Below the pieces are notes generated by a model that did no database searches, was not told the DNA's origin, and saw only the letters and a list, made by a program, of their open reading frames with translations. DNA of 64,000 nucleotides. Source: Nitrosomonas supralitoralis (GTDB taxonomy: Bacteria > Pseudomonadota > Gammaproteobacteria > Burkholderiales > Nitrosomonadaceae). Positions 48,884-58,065 of this stretch are shown here, one piece after another (the first letter of the stretch is position 1; every line of letters begins with the position of its first letter). The stretch covers positions 57,402 through 121,401 of the forward strand of contig NZ_PXXU01000004.1 of NCBI RefSeq assembly GCF_003011925.2. The letters run 5' to 3'. Made by a program: the position numbers and the translations under genes.

Positions 48884-50011
48884 ATGAATACGGATAAAAC
48901 GCCTGATTACACTCAGAATACAATCCTTCAACCTGAACAACCCGGTAACGTACACACTGGAGAACAAAAAAAATCCCAATCTGCTGCATCCACTTCTCTT
49001 GATCGCTTGATAGCCTGCATTCCAGCGCAGATTAAAAACAACTGGTTTTGGATTCTTGCTTATAGTTTCAATCTGATCTATTTCGTCGCAGCAATGATAC
49101 GCGACAGTCTCGGCAATTCTTCATTGACGATTCCGATATTACCGGGAGTTATTTTTACATGCATTATTTTCGTACAGATTTTTTCTCACCGAATCGAATC
49201 ACCCATAATGGAAGGACTCAATCAGGAGCAGAAACGGGAATTAGAAAAAAGAAGATCCCAGCAACGAGATAAATGGATGATCTTCGCTTACAGTTTTATG
49301 TTGCTGTCACTGTTGATAACATTTTATCCCTTCATCACATCGTTTGATAAGCCCAATATTCACCGGCCGATTTCAGTTTTTGTGGGTTGCTCTCTGGATA
49401 ATAGATTAAGCAACTTGAGTTGTTTCAAATCGGCATCGGAGTCTGCTGATGTTCAAGAATCTACCAGCCATTTAGCATCTTCGGATTCTAGTGAATCATT
49501 AGAAAATAAGCAAAACAATGACACAATCGCCAATCATCAATCACCGGTAGGCGCATGGGTTATCAACATCGGCGGTTACGTCCAAAAGTGCTCGAGCAAT
49601 AATATTGATAACTATGGAATGACTTGTGAGGTCAGTGGAGGTCTGCTGGTTCCTCTCTATTTCGTTATTCTTGCGTTAATGGGAGGCAGTATCAGCCTTA
49701 CCAGACGACTGCCAGAACTGCAAAAACAGGCGGGGGCGGAATATAGCGCAACCGCAAGACAATCCAAACTCACACAATACGAATTCCGCGAGCACTTGAT
49801 CTTTCAGATTGTGCAATTCATCTCGGCACCATTTCTGGCAATTCTTGCGTATTACCTGATCGAACCTAGCAATACCACCAATGCGGTCGCTTTAGCATTC
49901 ACCGCCGGATTCGCATCAGAAACGATCCTGCTGATGGTGCGCTCAATTACCAACAAAATCACCCCGGTTCCAGACCGGAATATGGCGCCATTGCCGGAGT
50001 CATTACATTGA
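48884..50011 (+). CDS. Hypothetical multi-pass membrane protein
   Basis: A 375-residue protein of no family I recognise. ATG 48884 is preferred to GTG 48875 because GGGG lies 8 bases upstream. Hydrophobic segments: WILAYSFNLIYFVAAMI, IPILPGVIFTCIIFVQIF, MIFAYSFMLLSLLITFYPFI, LLVPLYFVILALMGGSISL, and two near the C-terminus (IVQFISAPFLAILAYYLI; ALAFTAGFASETILLMV). Between the third and fourth lies a polar loop of about 100 residues with SESADVQ and several cysteines. Its stop overlaps the TTG start of the next small gene. Confidence 0.65.
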   Translation: MNTDKTPDYTQNTILQPEQPGNVHTGEQKKSQSAASTSLDRLIACIPAQIKNNWFWILAYSFNLIYFVAAMIRDSLGNSSLTIPILPGVIFTCIIFVQIFSHRIESPIMEGLNQEQKRELEKRRSQQRDKWMIFAYSFMLLSLLITFYPFITSFDKPNIHRPISVFVGCSLDNRLSNLSCFKSASESADVQESTSHLASSDSSESLENKQNNDTIANHQSPVGAWVINIGGYVQKCSSNNIDNYGMTCEVSGGLLVPLYFVILALMGGSISLTRRLPELQKQAGAEYSATARQSKLTQYEFREHLIFQIVQFISAPFLAILAYYLIEPSNTTNAVALAFTAGFASETILLMVRSITNKITPVPDRNMAPLPESLH

Positions 50012-50271
50012 GTGATAAAAATGAAAGCTTCGAGCGGCCGGCGCAGAAAGTTGAAGTATTGTTATCCGAATCACCGCAAATTCGTTCGATTACCGATGAA
50101 AAGGGATTCTATCTCCTTGGAAACGTTCCTGTCGGGAAGCACAGTATCAGTATCAAGTATACAGTTCAAGTCAATGAGAAAGTGGAAGAAAGATTGAAAA
50201 AAGACACAGTAAAGATTGAACGCGCACAGGCGATTGTTAATAAAAATGTCACTCTCACGGCAGAAGATTAA
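50008..50271 (+). CDS. Small protein with carboxypeptidase-regulatory-like fold
   Basis: An 87-residue protein with TTG start that overlaps the preceding stop by 4 bases. TDEKGFYLLGNVPVGKHSISIKY is the beta-sandwich pattern of carboxypeptidase-regulatory/CarboxypepD-reg-like domains (D-x-G-x-F/Y-x-L-x-N-V-P-x-G). No signal peptide is visible, so it probably stays at the cytoplasmic side or acts with the membrane protein encoded just before. The function is unknown. Confidence 0.6.
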   Translation: MSDKNESFERPAQKVEVLLSESPQIRSITDEKGFYLLGNVPVGKHSISIKYTVQVNEKVEERLKKDTVKIERAQAIVNKNVTLTAED

Positions 50272-50381
50272 GCTTACAATTAATACTGAAGCATCGCTAT
50301 GATTGTTATTAAATAAGCGGTATTATTAAGCCTACTGCGCTTTATACAATCATCTTGATAACAAACAAAATTAAATAGCAC

Positions 50382-50771
50382 ATGATAAAACTAATAGCAT
50401 TAGCAATGACCCTCCTCAGTACCAGCGCGATGGCGGAATGGACCAAAGTAGGCGAAAGCGATCTAAAAGGTGGCTTTACGGCCTACGCTGATCTGGCTTC
50501 AATCAGCAAGTTCGGCGACCGGGCTAAGATGTTGGCTTTGTTTGATTACCAGACCAAACAAAAAACCTCCGGCGTTGAATATCTGTCGGCACAAATCCGG
50601 CGCGAATATGACTGCAAACAAAAGCAAATGCGCAAACTGTCTTATAAGTTTTTCAGCTGGAACATGGAAGGTGGCGAACTGATTCGTTCTTACACCCAAC
50701 CGCAACAATGGGTGCCAATAAAGCCAGACAGCATTGATGAAGCGGAATTTAAGGTGGCTTGTAAGGACTGA
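50382..50771 (+). CDS. Secreted surface-adhesin-E-like protein, second copy
   Basis: A 129-residue protein with signal peptide (IKLIALAMTLLSTSAMA) and mature start EWTKVGES. It has YADLASISKFGDRAKMLALFDY, an REYDC block and a cysteine near the C-terminus, the same pattern as the protein at 40154-40549. This one is closer to the family consensus (WVPIKPDSIDEAEFKVAC). It follows the small-protein gene by 110 bases and has a terminator-like hairpin after it. Confidence 0.82.
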   Translation: MIKLIALAMTLLSTSAMAEWTKVGESDLKGGFTAYADLASISKFGDRAKMLALFDYQTKQKTSGVEYLSAQIRREYDCKQKQMRKLSYKFFSWNMEGGELIRSYTQPQQWVPIKPDSIDEAEFKVACKD

Positions 50772-50824
50772 CTGCAGTGCGGCAGGTTGTCAAATGGAAT
50801 CCATGCAATTTATGCTGCGAGTGG

Positions 50825-50844
50825 ATTGCTGACAGCAATTTTTT
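50825..50844 (+). terminator. Rho-independent terminator candidate
   Basis: ATTGCT and AGCAAT form a 6-bp stem with a 3-base loop, directly followed by TTTTT. The stem is AT-rich and short, so the strength is moderate. It would end transcription of the surface-adhesin-like gene. Confidence 0.5.
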
Positions 50845-51456
50845 CATATTCCGGAACAGATAACTGGCAAGTTTGAATTCTTTTTTATGGGCCGAACTTC
50901 ACACCCTACACTGTGTTATCCAGTACGGAATTTCCAATGCGTCAGCAACACCACTCTCACCTCAGCAATCGCGGTAAAGCACAAAAAAGATAAGTCTTTT
51001 CACCTGCATGCGCGGTTTCGAGATCACATTGCGTTCGAAATGCGCCAATCTGTCGAGATATCGCATATATTCTGCAATAAACAAAGTCATATGATCCGAC
51101 TGTTATCGGCAATTTTGAGTGTATTAAAAATTAAATAGACAACGAATCCAAGCAAATATTTCCCCAATTGTTGTTGCCCCGCAACGATATTTTTCCATCC
51201 AAATCAAAGCCGCAAACCACTTTAATTAAAAATAATCAAGGTATTATGAATTTACGTGGTAAAGGTTGCATGTTCCCAATGGGAATCAAAATAATAAAGG
51301 CTTGAACTTTACCAGCAACCGTGTATCTTATACGGGTCTTTTGGATTCAAGTTGTGAAATGTGATGCTATTGCTTGAGCTTTTTTCCTTGATATTCGATG
51401 ACTACTATGAGTTCTCATAGTTGTAACATAAATTACTAATTATTAAGGAAATAGAT
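50845..51456 (+). other. Non-coding gap upstream of the cold-shock gene
   Basis: About 610 bases. An 83-codon frame at 50887-51138 has no recognisable features, and I do not call it. The final ~100-150 bases should contain the promoter and the long leader expected of a csp gene. I did not find a clear cold-box sequence by eye. Confidence 0.4.
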
Positions 51457-51660
51457 ATGGCAACAGGTACAGTGAAATGGTTTAATGATTCTAAAGGTTT
51501 TGGTTTTATCACCCCAGATGACGGTGGCGAAGATATATTTGCTCATTTCTCTGCAATCACCAGCGGTGGTTATAAATCACTACGAGAAGCTCAGCGTGTT
51601 ACCTTCGACATCACAACTGGCCCTAAAGGTAAGCAGGCATCCAATATCGTACCGCAGTAA
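51457..51660 (+). CDS. Cold-shock protein CspA family
   Basis: A 67-residue single-stranded nucleic-acid binding protein. RNA-binding motifs RNP1 (KGFGFI) and RNP2 (DIFAHF) are intact, with the usual N-terminus [16 protein letters not shown] and ending [19 protein letters not shown] lies 8 bases before the ATG. It stands alone with its own hairpin terminator 16 bases after the stop. Cytoplasmic RNA chaperone role is known for the family. Confidence 0.97.
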   Translation: MATGTVKWFNDSKGFGFITPDDGGEDIFAHFSAITSGGYKSLREAQRVTFDITTGPKGKQASNIVPQ

Positions 51661-51675
51661 ATGTAGATTAAAGCA

Positions 51676-51713
51676 TTAACAAAAAAACCCGGACTACCGG
51701 GTTTTTTTGTTAA
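51676..51713 (+). terminator. Strong bidirectional Rho-independent terminator
   Basis: A perfect 38-base palindromic hairpin: 17-base arms (TTAACAAAAAAACCCGG and its exact complement) around the loop ACTA. The A-run and T-run let it work in both directions. It follows the cold-shock gene. Confidence 0.92.
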
Positions 51714-51938
51714 TAAATTGACTGCTTGAGGTGATAATAAACTTTAAACAGTGTTTTGCTTTGCAGAATTTTCAGATTTTCTGATCAATAAGCTCAACAG
51801 TTTTTCTCTAAGTCTAAGTCGCACTTTTAAAAAGTGCAGTATCGTAAGAATCATCAAGACCGGTTTCAGAATTTCCGGGAAATCCAGTTGAAGATACGGT
51901 AGCATAGCGTCATTTGCTAAATGAATCGAGTATCTATC

Positions 51939-53162
51939 ATGCCCGTCAATATTCCACAACTAACTCCTGAACAACTTTTGCCCGTTGCGGGCGTAACGCT
52001 TGGTGTTGCCCAAGCCGGCATCAAAAAAGCTAACCGCAAGGATTTGCTGGTGATAATACTGGATGCAGGCACGAAAGTCGCGGGGATTTTTACCCAGAAC
52101 CGATTTTGTGCTGCACCGGTGTTTGTGGCGAAACAGCATTTGGCGCAAGCGGTTCGCGCGTTGGTGATCAACACCGGAAATGCCAATGCTGGAACGGGTG
52201 ATACGGGGATTTTTCATGCTCAGAAGACGTGCACGGAATTAGCCAGGTTATTGGACTTTGCACCGCAACAGGTGTTGCCGTTTTCAACCGGGGTAATTAT
52301 GGAGCCGCTGCCGGTGGATCGGATTGTGCAAGGATTGCCTGCTGCAGTGGCCAACTGCAAGTCGGATAATTGGTTCGATGCGGCACACGCGATCATGACG
52401 ACAGATATCGTGCCAAAGGCGATATCAAAGCAGGTGCAAATCGGAGGAAAAACCGTGACGGTGACCGGTATTGCCAAAGGCTCTGGCATGATCCGTCCGA
52501 ATATGGCGACGATGCTCGGATATATCGCAACCGATGCGGCAATCAGCCAGACAATGCTGCAAAAACTGGTGCAGCATGCGGCGGATCATTCGTTTAATCG
52601 CATTACAGTGGATGGCGATACCTCGACCAACGATGCATTCATCGTCATAGCGACCGCAAAAGCGGGGCACAAGGAAATTGTTAATCCAGACACCGAGGAA
52701 TTCTGTCAATTACAAGACGCAATCACTGCCGTTGCTGTGAAATTGGCGAAAATGATCGTGCGTGACGGCGAAGGCGCAACCAAATTCATTACCGTTAAAG
52801 TTGAAGATGGCAAGAACCTCGATGAGTGCACCAAAGTAGCTTACGCGATTGCGCATTCGCCACTGGTTAAAACCGCATTTTTCGCGTCTGATCCGAATTT
52901 AGGGCGTATTTTAGCGGCAATTGGTTATGCCGGAATCGATGATTTGGAGGTCGCTGGCATTCAGCTCTATCTGGATGATGTGATGGTGGCGGATAAAGGC
53001 GGCCGGGCATCAAATTATCACGAAGAAGATGGTCAACGCGTGATGAACCAATCTGAGATCACCATCCGCGTCATACTAAATCGCGGTTCGGTTTCCACGA
53101 CGGTATGGACCTGTGATTTTTCATACGACTATGTCAAGATTAATGCGAGTTATCGTAGTTGA
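51939..53162 (+). CDS. argJ: Bifunctional glutamate N-acetyltransferase/amino-acid acetyltransferase
   Basis: Arginine biosynthesis enzyme that recycles the acetyl group from N-acetylornithine to glutamate. ATG 51939 gives the family N-terminus [22 protein letters not shown] 51921 is 6 codons earlier. The self-cleavage site is seen in [16 protein letters not shown], with Ala190-Thr191 and Thr191 as nucleophile of the beta-chain. Other blocks: [31 protein letters not shown] and [19 protein letters not shown]815 ATPase gene follows by 18 bases. Confidence 0.97.
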   Translation: MPVNIPQLTPEQLLPVAGVTLGVAQAGIKKANRKDLLVIILDAGTKVAGIFTQNRFCAAPVFVAKQHLAQAVRALVINTGNANAGTGDTGIFHAQKTCTELARLLDFAPQQVLPFSTGVIMEPLPVDRIVQGLPAAVANCKSDNWFDAAHAIMTTDIVPKAISKQVQIGGKTVTVTGIAKGSGMIRPNMATMLGYIATDAAISQTMLQKLVQHAADHSFNRITVDGDTSTNDAFIVIATAKAGHKEIVNPDTEEFCQLQDAITAVAVKLAKMIVRDGEGATKFITVKVEDGKNLDECTKVAYAIAHSPLVKTAFFASDPNLGRILAAIGYAGIDDLEVAGIQLYLDDVMVADKGGRASNYHEEDGQRVMNQSEITIRVILNRGSVSTTVWTCDFSYDYVKINASYRS

Positions 53163-53180
53163 TAGTGTGTTGAAACGATC

Positions 53181-54062
53181 ATGAGTAATCTGAACAAGCT
53201 ATATAAACGAACGAACAAGCTGCTGGATCGATTGGAGCAACTATTGCCTGTGATCCAACCAGAGCCGGATTGGCAGGCAGCGGTGGCTTTCCGCTGGCGC
53301 AAGCAGGGGAATGGCGGATTTATTCAGCCGGTGATTCATCCGCATCGGATTACACTTGATGCATTATGCGGGATTAACGACCAGAAACAGCGTCTTGAAA
53401 AGAATACGCGACAGTTTGTACAAGGATTCTCAGCAAATAATGTATTACTCACAGGTGCGCGGGGTACGGGAAAATCGTCGCTGATTAAGGCATTGTTAAC
53501 TAAGTACGCACAGGATGGGTTGCGTTTGATTGAGGTGGAAAAACATCATCTGATTGATTTGCATGATATCGTGGAAAAGATTTATCAGCGTCCGGAACGT
53601 TTTATTTTGTTTTGCGATGATTTATCGTTTGAAACCGACGAACCGGGTTATAAAGCACTTAAAGTGGTGCTGGATGGTTCGATTGCCACAGTTTCCGATA
53701 ATGTGCTGATCTATGCGACATCGAATCGGCGCCATATGGTACCGGAGTTTATGCGTGACAATCTTGATACGCGGCATATCGGCGAAGAAGTACATCCGAG
53801 TGAAGCAATCGAAGAGAAAATCTCATTGTCGGAGCGCTTTGGCTTATGGGTGTCTTTTTATCCGTTCGATCAAGAACAGTATCTGGAAATTGTACGTTAT
53901 TGGTTGATTTATTTTGGTATCGATAATATGACCACACTGATACGTACCGAGGCTTTGCAATGGGCACTGGAGCGCGGTTCGCGGAGTGGGCGTGTGGCCT
54001 GGCAGTTTGCAAGGGATTTGGCCGGCAGAAGAAAATTGGTTGGCGGCAATCAGAGTCTATGA
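53181..54062 (+). CDS. DUF815 AAA-type ATPase
   Basis: A 293-residue cytoplasmic ATPase. Walker A is GARGTGKSS (within NVLLTGARGTGKSSLIKALL), Walker B is FILFCDDLSFE, and sensor-like YATSNRRHMVPE follows, as in the DUF815 family. The function of the family is not known. The gene is between argJ and the Nudix-ThiE gene, with an ATGA overlap at the latter. Confidence 0.93.
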   Translation: MSNLNKLYKRTNKLLDRLEQLLPVIQPEPDWQAAVAFRWRKQGNGGFIQPVIHPHRITLDALCGINDQKQRLEKNTRQFVQGFSANNVLLTGARGTGKSSLIKALLTKYAQDGLRLIEVEKHHLIDLHDIVEKIYQRPERFILFCDDLSFETDEPGYKALKVVLDGSIATVSDNVLIYATSNRRHMVPEFMRDNLDTRHIGEEVHPSEAIEEKISLSERFGLWVSFYPFDQEQYLEIVRYWLIYFGIDNMTTLIRTEALQWALERGSRSGRVAWQFARDLAGRRKLVGGNQSL

Positions 54063-55027
54063 GTCACGAAGTAGTTCCCAATATTGAATTAACACCCATC
54101 GTTGAAGTCGTCGCTGCGGTCATTCTACAGCCGGACGGTCAGTTTTTACTGACGCAGAGACCCAAGGGTAAGCTTTATTCGGGCTATTGGGAATTTCCCG
54201 GCGGTAAAGTTGAGACTGGCGAATCATTATTGTACGCGCTGGAACGTGAGCTATGGGAGGAATTAGGCATTCATATTCGCTATGCTCATCCTTGGATATC
54301 TCGAGTTTTCACGTATGCTCATGCCACTGTGCGACTGCATTTTTTCCGCGTGGTGGATTGGGAAGGTAATTTAACGCCAAGGGAAATGCAAGCTGTGTGC
54401 TGGCAGATACCGAACCAGATTGAAGTTTCTCCAATTTTGCCAGCGAATGGACCGATTCTGCAGGCACTGTTGCTACCACCGCTTTATGCCATCACTCATG
54501 CAAGCGAAATAGGGATCGAATTGGCATTACAGCAAATTGAACACGCTTTGCAAAATGGTTTGCGTTTACTGCAAATACGCGAGAAGCAGATGGAGAGAGA
54601 TAAGCTGCGTGAGTTTGTGGAAAGGGTACTTGCGTTTGCGCGACCCTATCAAGCAAAAGTCCTGATAAATAGTGACATAGAACTGGCACGCGAGACACGC
54701 GCTGATGGTGTACATTTCACTTCATCGCAACTGATGTCGATATCACGCCAAACTGATCTGGGGTATGGTTTAGGTAGCGCATCCTGTCATAATGCCGAAG
54801 AGCTCTATACAGCCGAACAATTGGGACTTGATTTTGTTGTATTGGGGCCGGTTCAATCTACATTAAGTCATCCGGGATTACCGCCATTGGGTTGGCGAAA
54901 GTTTGCTTCGTTGATTCGCGGCTATTCATTGCCGGTTTATGCTTTGGGCGGGATGAGCTCGAGAGATCTGGTCATCGCGCAGGAAATGGGTGCACAGGGT
55001 ATTGCCACGATGCGCGGCATCGCATAA
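54059..55027 (+). CDS. Nudix hydrolase fused to a thiamine-phosphate-synthase-like domain
   Basis: A 322-residue protein from ATG 54059, which overlaps the DUF815 stop by 4 bases. The N-terminal MutT-like domain has a perfect Nudix box G-x5-E-x7-RE-x2-EE-x-G (from GGKVETGES to REL-WEELGI), suited to 8-oxo-dGTP clean-up. The C-terminal ThiE-like TIM barrel has LLQIREKQM, VLINSDIELARETRADGVH, DFVVLGPVQSTLSHPG, and VYALGGMSSRDL. Such fusions are common in betaproteobacteria; whether the ThiE half makes thiamine phosphate is uncertain. Residues needed for phosphate binding (GGM/GGI) are present. Confidence 0.93.
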   Translation: MSHEVVPNIELTPIVEVVAAVILQPDGQFLLTQRPKGKLYSGYWEFPGGKVETGESLLYALERELWEELGIHIRYAHPWISRVFTYAHATVRLHFFRVVDWEGNLTPREMQAVCWQIPNQIEVSPILPANGPILQALLLPPLYAITHASEIGIELALQQIEHALQNGLRLLQIREKQMERDKLREFVERVLAFARPYQAKVLINSDIELARETRADGVHFTSSQLMSISRQTDLGYGLGSASCHNAEELYTAEQLGLDFVVLGPVQSTLSHPGLPPLGWRKFASLIRGYSLPVYALGGMSSRDLVIAQEMGAQGIATMRGIA

Positions 55028-55036
55028 TCAAATTTT

Positions 55037-56158
55037 CTATAGAATGGGATTAATATAAACCGCCACCTGATTTCTTCCACCTTGTTTAGCTTCATATAAA
55101 GCTTTATCCGCTCTATCCAGCAAAGTTGTACAGATAAAATTAGCGTCATGTTGCGGTGATATCAATAAGCTCCGCAGACTGGCCATACCAATGGACACCG
55201 AAATATTAAGCTGCCTGTCATAAAGAATAATCGCTGAGGAGCAGATTGCCTTGCGCAGACGTTCAGCAATTTCATGTGCGGCTTGCAAGGTCGTTGAAGG
55301 CAGCGCCACAACAAACTCTTCGCCGCCATAACGAGCTACGATGTCGCAAGATCTTACCTGTTCCTTGATTAGATTCACCATGTGTCTTAGTACCAAATCA
55401 CCTGTTTGATGACCATGGTTATCATTTATTTTTTTGAAATGGTCGACATCGAGAAACATGCAAATCAAATCATCATCCCAACGAACACAGCGTGCAATCT
55501 CATCTTTGAAACGCAAGTCAAAATAACGACGATTGTAGGCCTGTGTCAATACATCTTGATAACTGATCTCCTTGATTCTTTGCTGATTGAGGCAGTTTTC
55601 TATTGCAACGGCAGTCATTGCGGATAGTTTCCGCAGAAAAAAAGTCCCAATGTTCTTTTGGTAACGATGAGGATCCTGGCTTAATAACATCAGTGATCCA
55701 ATTACCTGATTACTACGGAGAAGCGGTAAGAAAGCCGCACTTTTAATTTGATCTCTGGATTTTAACCCTTTGAGCATCCATCGATATTTCTTTAATGCTT
55801 CTGTTCCCAGCGTCGGATTGGTAGCCAGAGATTGAATGATTTCAGTATCTTTTATAGGATCTAGAATCAATAATTTATTTGCAAAGCTTAAACGCGCTTC
55901 TTCATCACGTTCAAAAAATAACCGATCGGCGTCTTTGTGATGGTCCACAAGACACAGTACCATGTCTAGAAGCTGGAAACGTGCAATACTTTGGAATAAC
56001 AACAAATCGCGTAACTCTTTGGGAGTGCTGGCGCCAATGATTTCAAAACCAAAAGTTTCGTATAACTCCTGTTTTTTTTCATTGGCCCTGGCCTGCTTAA
56101 TGAAATGATCCAGCTTACGCTGCAGCTCACGATTCTTATCATAAACCGAATCATTCAT
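55037..56158 (-). CDS. DUF484/GAF-like diguanylate cyclase
   Basis: A 373-residue cytoplasmic protein. An N-terminal coiled coil (NRELQRKLDHFIKQARANEK) and a GAF-like DUF484 region (residues about 40-190) are followed by a GGDEF domain. The active site is intact (ARYGGEEF, GG at about 278), and RSCD at the I-site position suggests product inhibition. It is predicted to make c-di-GMP in response to a ligand of the GAF-like domain. It lies 11 bases after yacG on the same strand and is convergent with the Nudix-ThiE gene. Confidence 0.91.
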   Translation of the reverse strand: MNDSVYDKNRELQRKLDHFIKQARANEKKQELYETFGFEIIGASTPKELRDLLLFQSIARFQLLDMVLCLVDHHKDADRLFFERDEEARLSFANKLLILDPIKDTEIIQSLATNPTLGTEALKKYRWMLKGLKSRDQIKSAAFLPLLRSNQVIGSLMLLSQDPHRYQKNIGTFFLRKLSAMTAVAIENCLNQQRIKEISYQDVLTQAYNRRYFDLRFKDEIARCVRWDDDLICMFLDVDHFKKINDNHGHQTGDLVLRHMVNLIKEQVRSCDIVARYGGEEFVVALPSTTLQAAHEIAERLRKAICSSAIILYDRQLNISVSIGMASLRSLLISPQHDANFICTTLLDRADKALYEAKQGGRNQVAVYINPIL

Positions 56159-56169
56159 TCTCTATAGGC

Positions 56170-56346
56170 TCAGTTATTTTCTTCTTCCTGATTGATCATA
56201 GGTTCTGGAATTCGATATGTTTCTTGAGCCCACTGCGACAAATCCGCTGTTTTACACCGCTCGGAACAGAATGGCCGGAAACGGTTAGTAACTTCCCAAA
56301 TAACTTTACATCCACATTGTGGGCAATCAACAGTGCACTGTTGCAT
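56170..56346 (-). CDS. yacG: DNA gyrase inhibitor YacG
   Basis: A 58-residue zinc protein started at ATG 56346 because GGAGGA lies 9 bases upstream (a longer frame opens at 56403). The zinc site is Cys8-x2-Cys11-x15-Cys27-x3-Cys31 (CPQCG and CSERC), followed by ADLSQWAQETYRIP, which is the family ending. YacG binds GyrB and inhibits gyrase in E. coli. It is the first gene of a pair with the DUF484-GGDEF gene. coaE, the common neighbour, is not seen. Confidence 0.94.
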   Translation of the reverse strand: MQQCTVDCPQCGCKVIWEVTNRFRPFCSERCKTADLSQWAQETYRIPEPMINQEEENN

Positions 56347-56559
56347 CAAAGAAGATCCTCCATACCTATCACAGACAATAAGACAATCACCTTGTTTTGG
56401 CAAAGAAAACTTAAACTATTTTCAATTAAGCTATTTTTATTATGGCATTGGATTGTAAGGCAAAAACTGCCAAAGTAATATTTAACTGCATATTCTACAA
56501 AAATTTTACATAATTTAGATTAAACTTTTCTAACTTACACTTAATTTCTTATCTAAAGG

Positions 56560-57135
56560 TTGACAATCCTGGCTACTCGACAAGAACTCTCAGATTTTTT
56601 GATTGAAATCGAGAGGCGCGCATATAAACAAGCTTTGTTTGCGGTCCAGGATGTGCATGTAGCGTTAGACATCGTCCAAGATTCTATGATGAAGCTTACA
56701 GCAAAGTACGCATCTAAACCCATCGAAGAGCTGCCGCTTTTATTTCAGCGCATATTGCAAAATACAATTCGAGATTACTACCGCCGACAAAAGATCCGAT
56801 CAATGTGGACCTCTTTGTTTTCATCGTTTACTTCTAATGATCAGAATAAGGATCATGAAGACTTCGACATTCTCGAAACTTTACCGATCAAGCAAGTATC
56901 CAACGAGCCTGATGCTCAACTTGAGAAAGTACAGTTGATTAAGCTAATTGAAGAAGCGATAGAAATTCTCCCTTTACGTCAACGTGAAGCGTTCATACTG
57001 CGTTATTGGGAAGAAATGAGTTTAGCAGAGACAGCTGTCATTATGAATTGTTCGGAAGGTAGTGTAAAAACGCATTGCTCGCGGGCAACTCATACATTAG
57101 CTACAATACTCAAAGCAAAAGGAGTGAAATTGTGA
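56560..57135 (+). CDS. ECF-type RNA polymerase sigma factor
   Basis: A 191-residue sigma-70 family protein with TTG start. Region 2 is around residues 15-80 (FAVQDVHVALDIVQDSMMKL; RILQNTIRDYYRR) and region 4 around 130-185 (EILPLRQREAFILRYWEEMS, then EGSVKTHCSRA for the recognition helix). The stop overlaps the GTG of the DUF3619 gene by 4 bases. The DUF3619 protein has one membrane segment and could act as anti-sigma-like regulator (inference). A 213-base promoter region separates it from yacG. Confidence 0.92.
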   Translation: MTILATRQELSDFLIEIERRAYKQALFAVQDVHVALDIVQDSMMKLTAKYASKPIEELPLLFQRILQNTIRDYYRRQKIRSMWTSLFSSFTSNDQNKDHEDFDILETLPIKQVSNEPDAQLEKVQLIKLIEEAIEILPLRQREAFILRYWEEMSLAETAVIMNCSEGSVKTHCSRATHTLATILKAKGVKL

Positions 57136-57500
57136 ACGAACAAAAATTTGGAAAAAGCATTGCCCAGTTGTTGGATCAGAGTACGGACGAGACTATCAAG
57201 CAAAGCACTTTGTATCGACTGCAATTGGCTCGTCAAGCTGCTTTGGAGCAGTGCGAATCATCAGTGAAGCTCATTAATTCAGGCCGCAACATTTCAGCTT
57301 ATGGCAAACACGGTAGATATTTAACTGTTGGAAAGCTATTGTTACTTTTGACTGTAATATATATTCTGATGAATATCACGCTCACTCAGCTTTTTGAGCA
57401 TGAAAATAAAGCAGCTATTGATACCTTGATACTAGCTGATGATTTGCCGCTTGATGCTTACATTGATAATGAGTTTGAAAAATGGTTGGATATCGACTAA
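57132..57500 (+). CDS. DUF3619 membrane protein
   Basis: A 122-residue protein. GTG 57132 overlaps the sigma factor stop. The N-terminal cytoplasmic part (KFGKSIAQLLDQSTDETIKQ; LQLARQAALEQ) is the DUF3619 signature. One membrane segment (LLLLLTVIYILMNITL) and an acidic periplasmic tail (LILADDLPLDAYIDNEFEKW) follow. The layout (cytoplasmic head, one membrane pass, short tail) and the coupling to a sigma gene would fit an anti-sigma factor, but the family is uncharacterised as far as I know. It overlaps the DUF3106 gene by 19 bases. Confidence 0.87.
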   Translation: MNEQKFGKSIAQLLDQSTDETIKQSTLYRLQLARQAALEQCESSVKLINSGRNISAYGKHGRYLTVGKLLLLLTVIYILMNITLTQLFEHENKAAIDTLILADDLPLDAYIDNEFEKWLDID

Positions 57501-57844
57501 TTACTATATGCGTGTTATTTTTTTTCTTCACTTTCGAAGCCCTTGGTGAATCCAATAGACTTGAATGGAAAAGCTTGACGAATCAACAACAGGAGATTCT
57601 TGGACCTTTAGCAGACGAGTGGAATGTCATGAAGCTTCCCAAAAAGAAAAAATGGCTGGGTGTTGCAAAACGCTACCCAAAAATGACCACGCATGAACAG
57701 CAACGCATACAATCACAAATGCGAAGCTGGCATGCATTGACTTCAAAGCAGAGGCAACAAGCGCGCGAAGTATATAAAAAAATGGAACAATTGCCAGCCC
57801 AGAAAAGGCAAGAAATCAAACAGCGCTGGTATAATAACGAATAG
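57482..57844 (+). CDS. DUF3106 secreted protein
   Basis: A 120-residue protein with signal peptide (ITICVLFFFFTFEALG). The mature part is the DUF3106 type: LEWKSLTNQQQEILGPLADE, KKWLGVAKRYPKMT, EQQRIQSQMRSWHALTSKQR, PAQKRQEIKQRW, rich in Trp, Gln, Lys and Arg, and helical. It resembles CpxP/Spy-like periplasmic sensors in composition. It ends the sigma factor operon. No function is known. Confidence 0.88.
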   Translation: MVGYRLITICVLFFFFTFEALGESNRLEWKSLTNQQQEILGPLADEWNVMKLPKKKKWLGVAKRYPKMTTHEQQRIQSQMRSWHALTSKQRQQAREVYKKMEQLPAQKRQEIKQRWYNNE

Positions 57845-58065
57845 TTATCCGAAAAATCTAAAAGTTCTATTAATTTGCCATTAGTAGCTTGTATTGTTGC
57901 ATAAAATTTGCTCATCTTTATTTGTAGTGAGCGTAAAAAGCAGAATATCTCATCAAGAAAACTGTTTCTATAAGCAGAAGCGGTAATCGTCCGATTTGAA
58001 ATCTGAACTCATTACATGTTCATACAAGGTAATTTTTTATTTTGCCTTTCTTCTCAGTTTAGCTA

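Noticed and set aside
50887..51138. 83-codon plus-strand frame upstream of the cold-shock gene
   Set aside because: Composition is unlike neighbouring genes, there is no ribosome binding site and no recognisable motif.
51744..51959. 71-codon minus-strand frame between the csp terminator and argJ
   Set aside because: No recognisable features, no ribosome binding site, and it overlaps the argJ start.
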